Shown here one piece after another: positions 62,492 to 64,000 of a DNA stretch of 64,000 bases. The stretch spans positions 5,518,001-5,582,000 of the forward strand of contig NZ_CP139972.1 of assembly GCF_034424315.1 (NCBI RefSeq), read 5' to 3'. This DNA comes from Chitinophaga sancti. GTDB taxonomy: Bacteria > Bacteroidota > Bacteroidia > Chitinophagales > Chitinophagaceae. The stretch's first letter is position 1; each line of letters begins with the position of its first letter. The notes under the pieces were generated by a model, which searched no databases, was not told the origin of the DNA, and saw nothing but the letters and a program-made list of their open reading frames with translations. Position numbers and translations under genes: made by a program.

Positions 62492-63418
62492 TTACAGGAA
62501 CGCATCGCTTTCCCTGTAAGCCTTTATCAGTGCTACCTCGCCTTCTTTTCCCGGGTTCGCATTGCCATGCTCCATACCCAGTACTCCCTTGTATCCTTTT
62601 GTATGTAAATGCTTGAAGATATTCTTGTAATTGATCTCACCGGTAGTCGGTTCTTTTCTACCCGGGTTATCGCCGATCTGAATATAGGCAATCTCTTCCC
62701 AGCACAGGTCCATCACAGGTATCAGGTTGCCGGTATTGCGCTGCATATGGTAAATATCGTAGAGTATTTTACAACTGGGGCTGTTCACAGCTTTGCACAC
62801 CATGTAGCTTTGTTCTGCTGTGCGGAGAAAGAGGTCTGCATTATCACTGAGGGGTTCCAGCACCATTATCAGGCCATGTGGTTCCAGGATGGCGGCACCG
62901 GGGCGCAGTGCTTCAATGACGTTGGCGGTTTGTAAGCCCATAGGAAGGTTCCGCTCAAAATAGCCGGGTACAAATGTGGCCCATTTGGCATTTACGCGTT
63001 TCGCGGTCTCCAGCGCTTTGCGGCAGACTTTTACAAAGGTATCCCTGAACTCCTGTTTACCGGTGGTGAGAGAAGTTTTCCAGTTGTCACCACCGTCTAT
63101 CACAAATACGCCCATTTGCATACCCAGTTTAGCCAGCAGGTTTCCAATCTTTTCCTGTTCGGCCACATCGCGGTTCATGAGGCCATTATCTTCAAAGGAC
63201 CTGAATCCCTGATCGTACATAAACTGGATCTGGTCCAGTACATTGCTGCCGGCACTGTTCTTAAACATGCCATCATGGGGCGCATAGTTCAGGTTAAAAG
63301 GTTTTCCGACCGCTGGTAATGAGTCTGCCGAGGGATGGGCTGCGGCAGTAACAGCACTGAGTGCCAGGGTTGACAGACCTGCCAGGGTACCCTGTTGCAG
63401 GAATTTTCTTCTTTCCAT
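62492..63418 (-). CDS. Tat-exported TIM-barrel protein (hydroxypyruvate isomerase-like)
   Basis: A 308-aa protein. The N-terminus MERRKFLQQGTLAGLSTLAL carries a twin-arginine motif RRKFLQ and a hydrophobic stretch. The rest is an AP-endonuclease-2/xylose-isomerase-like barrel with MVLEPLSDNADLFLRTAEQS, YDIYHMQRNTGNLI, and GMEHGNANPGKEGE near the end. Substrate is unknown. The start is ATG 63418; a longer frame adds MFFIHLVISCNKYNV, which is unlikely. Confidence 0.83.
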   Translation of the reverse strand: MERRKFLQQGTLAGLSTLALSAVTAAAHPSADSLPAVGKPFNLNYAPHDGMFKNSAGSNVLDQIQFMYDQGFRSFEDNGLMNRDVAEQEKIGNLLAKLGMQMGVFVIDGGDNWKTSLTTGKQEFRDTFVKVCRKALETAKRVNAKWATFVPGYFERNLPMGLQTANVIEALRPGAAILEPHGLIMVLEPLSDNADLFLRTAEQSYMVCKAVNSPSCKILYDIYHMQRNTGNLIPVMDLCWEEIAYIQIGDNPGRKEPTTGEINYKNIFKHLHTKGYKGVLGMEHGNANPGKEGEVALIKAYRESDAFL

Positions 63419-63517
63419 AACGTTATATTTATTGCATGAGATTACTAAATGTATAAAAAACATTGCTTTACCGCAATCGATTTAATAAATTCACTACCGA
63501 TTCTTTAAACCGGTGTT

Positions 63518-64000
63518 ATGAAAAACAAATTGCTTGTACTGTCGCTCGGCTGTATGATCACGCACAGTGTATCCGGCCAGGACAATAGTCCTCCTGACCA
63601 GCCATATACGGCCACCCTTCCTGGTACTGCTGTTTCCTTTAAAATGGTGCCTGTTCCTGCTGGTACCTTCAACTGGGGAAGCCCTGTCTCGGAAAAAGGC
63701 AGAAAGGAAGATGAAGGACCCCGTCAGCAGGTAAAAATAGGGGCATTCTGGATGAGCGCACAAGAAGTTACTTTCGACGAGTACGATGTGTATGCAGATG
63801 CAGAAAAAGACAAAACCCCCATTCCTGATGGCATGACCCGACCCAGCCCGCCATATATTGACCTGACCCTGGGCATGGGCAAACAGGGTGGTTTCCCGGC
63901 AAATAGCATGAGCCAATACGGTGCCCTCAGTTACTGCCGCTGGCTGTATGCAAAAACCGGCATCTTTTATCGCCTGCCTACAGAAGCAGAATGGGAATAT
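63518..64000 (+). CDS. Formylglycine-generating enzyme-like protein, N-terminal part (runs off window edge)
   Basis: 161 codons are visible. A signal peptide (MKNKLLVLSLGCMITHSVSG) precedes the SUMF1/FGE-type opening: FKMVPVPAGTFNWGSPVSE (about 41-59), EDEGPRQQVKIGAFWMSAQE and VTFDEYDVYADA. It ends in FYRLPTEAEWEY, the start of the conserved core. Secreted members include GldK-like and sulfatase-modifying-like proteins. The divergent TIM-barrel gene shares a 99-bp spacer. Confidence 0.85.
   Translation, partial: MKNKLLVLSLGCMITHSVSGQDNSPPDQPYTATLPGTAVSFKMVPVPAGTFNWGSPVSEKGRKEDEGPRQQVKIGAFWMSAQEVTFDEYDVYADAEKDKTPIPDGMTRPSPPYIDLTLGMGKQGGFPANSMSQYGALSYCRWLYAKTGIFYRLPTEAEWEY

Noticed and set aside
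1..64000. CRISPR arrays
   Set aside because: No array of regularly spaced direct repeats was seen by reading; only isolated hairpins and a three-copy dispersed element.

Overview
The window looks like chromosome of a member of the Bacteroidota, most likely Chitinophagaceae (Chitinophaga-like). Supporting signs are Bacteroidota-type -7 promoter boxes (TAnnTTTG), the YbeY HGxLHLCGYKD variant, the PadR-PspC, CsbD and DUF3050 families, a fused alpha/beta 2-oxoacid dehydrogenase E1, and the closeness of most matches to Bacteroidota forms. Two palindromic parS-like sites around mnmG (1177-1192 and 1558-1573) suggest the window lies fairly near the replication origin.

Layout. 0-7.3 kb: edge of an AraC regulator, feoA, ybeY, the parS pair with a long inverted repeat between them, mnmG, a secreted lactonase-like protein, an acidic protein and a cardiolipin synthase. 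7.5-19.7 kb: a 1588-aa DUF4011/superfamily 1 helicase with a C-terminal nuclease-like domain, convergent with a five-gene block (SWIM zinc finger, DUF5691, MoxR AAA+ ATPase, DUF5682, VWA). That block is the best candidate in the window for an uncharacterised multi-protein system; its DUF5682 member carries TIKI/TraB-like motifs. 19.7-25.7 kb: membrane proteins, a KgtP-like transporter, rpiA, an ICMT-like methyltransferase, a sulfurtransferase, DUF1304 and a methyltransferase.

25.9-30 kb is a decayed accessory patch ending at tRNA-Phe. A TPR gene and a multiubiquitin-domain gene are truncated against each other. A Crp/Fnr regulator follows, with a perfect 24-bp palindrome after it, then a frameshifted YdhR-like gene and a complete group II intron sitting after a terminator hairpin. 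30-45 kb: DUF3050, recQ, kdsD, manC, an aminotransferase, carbonic anhydrase with a frameshifted SulP transporter, PadR/PspC, feoB and an M28 peptidase.

45-64 kb: DUF922, paaABCD (phenylacetyl-CoA epoxidase, without paaE), nadD, an AI-2E family transporter, a small envelope/stress operon, radical SAM/SPASM, GH25 lysozyme, CsbD-like, and kdnA-kdsB-kdnB (predicted 8-amino-Kdo synthesis and activation). Then come an MFS transporter, a 47-aa membrane protein, the fused E1, a holin-like protein, a Tat-type TIM-barrel protein and the start of a formylglycine-generating-enzyme-like protein.

A structured repeat occurs three times (5758, 44190, 58351), with a conserved 5' block and a long hairpin whose paired bases co-vary. 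Several genes have a perfect -7 box only a few bases before the ATG, which implies leaderless or very short-leader transcripts. All assignments come from reading the sequence; no database search was run.
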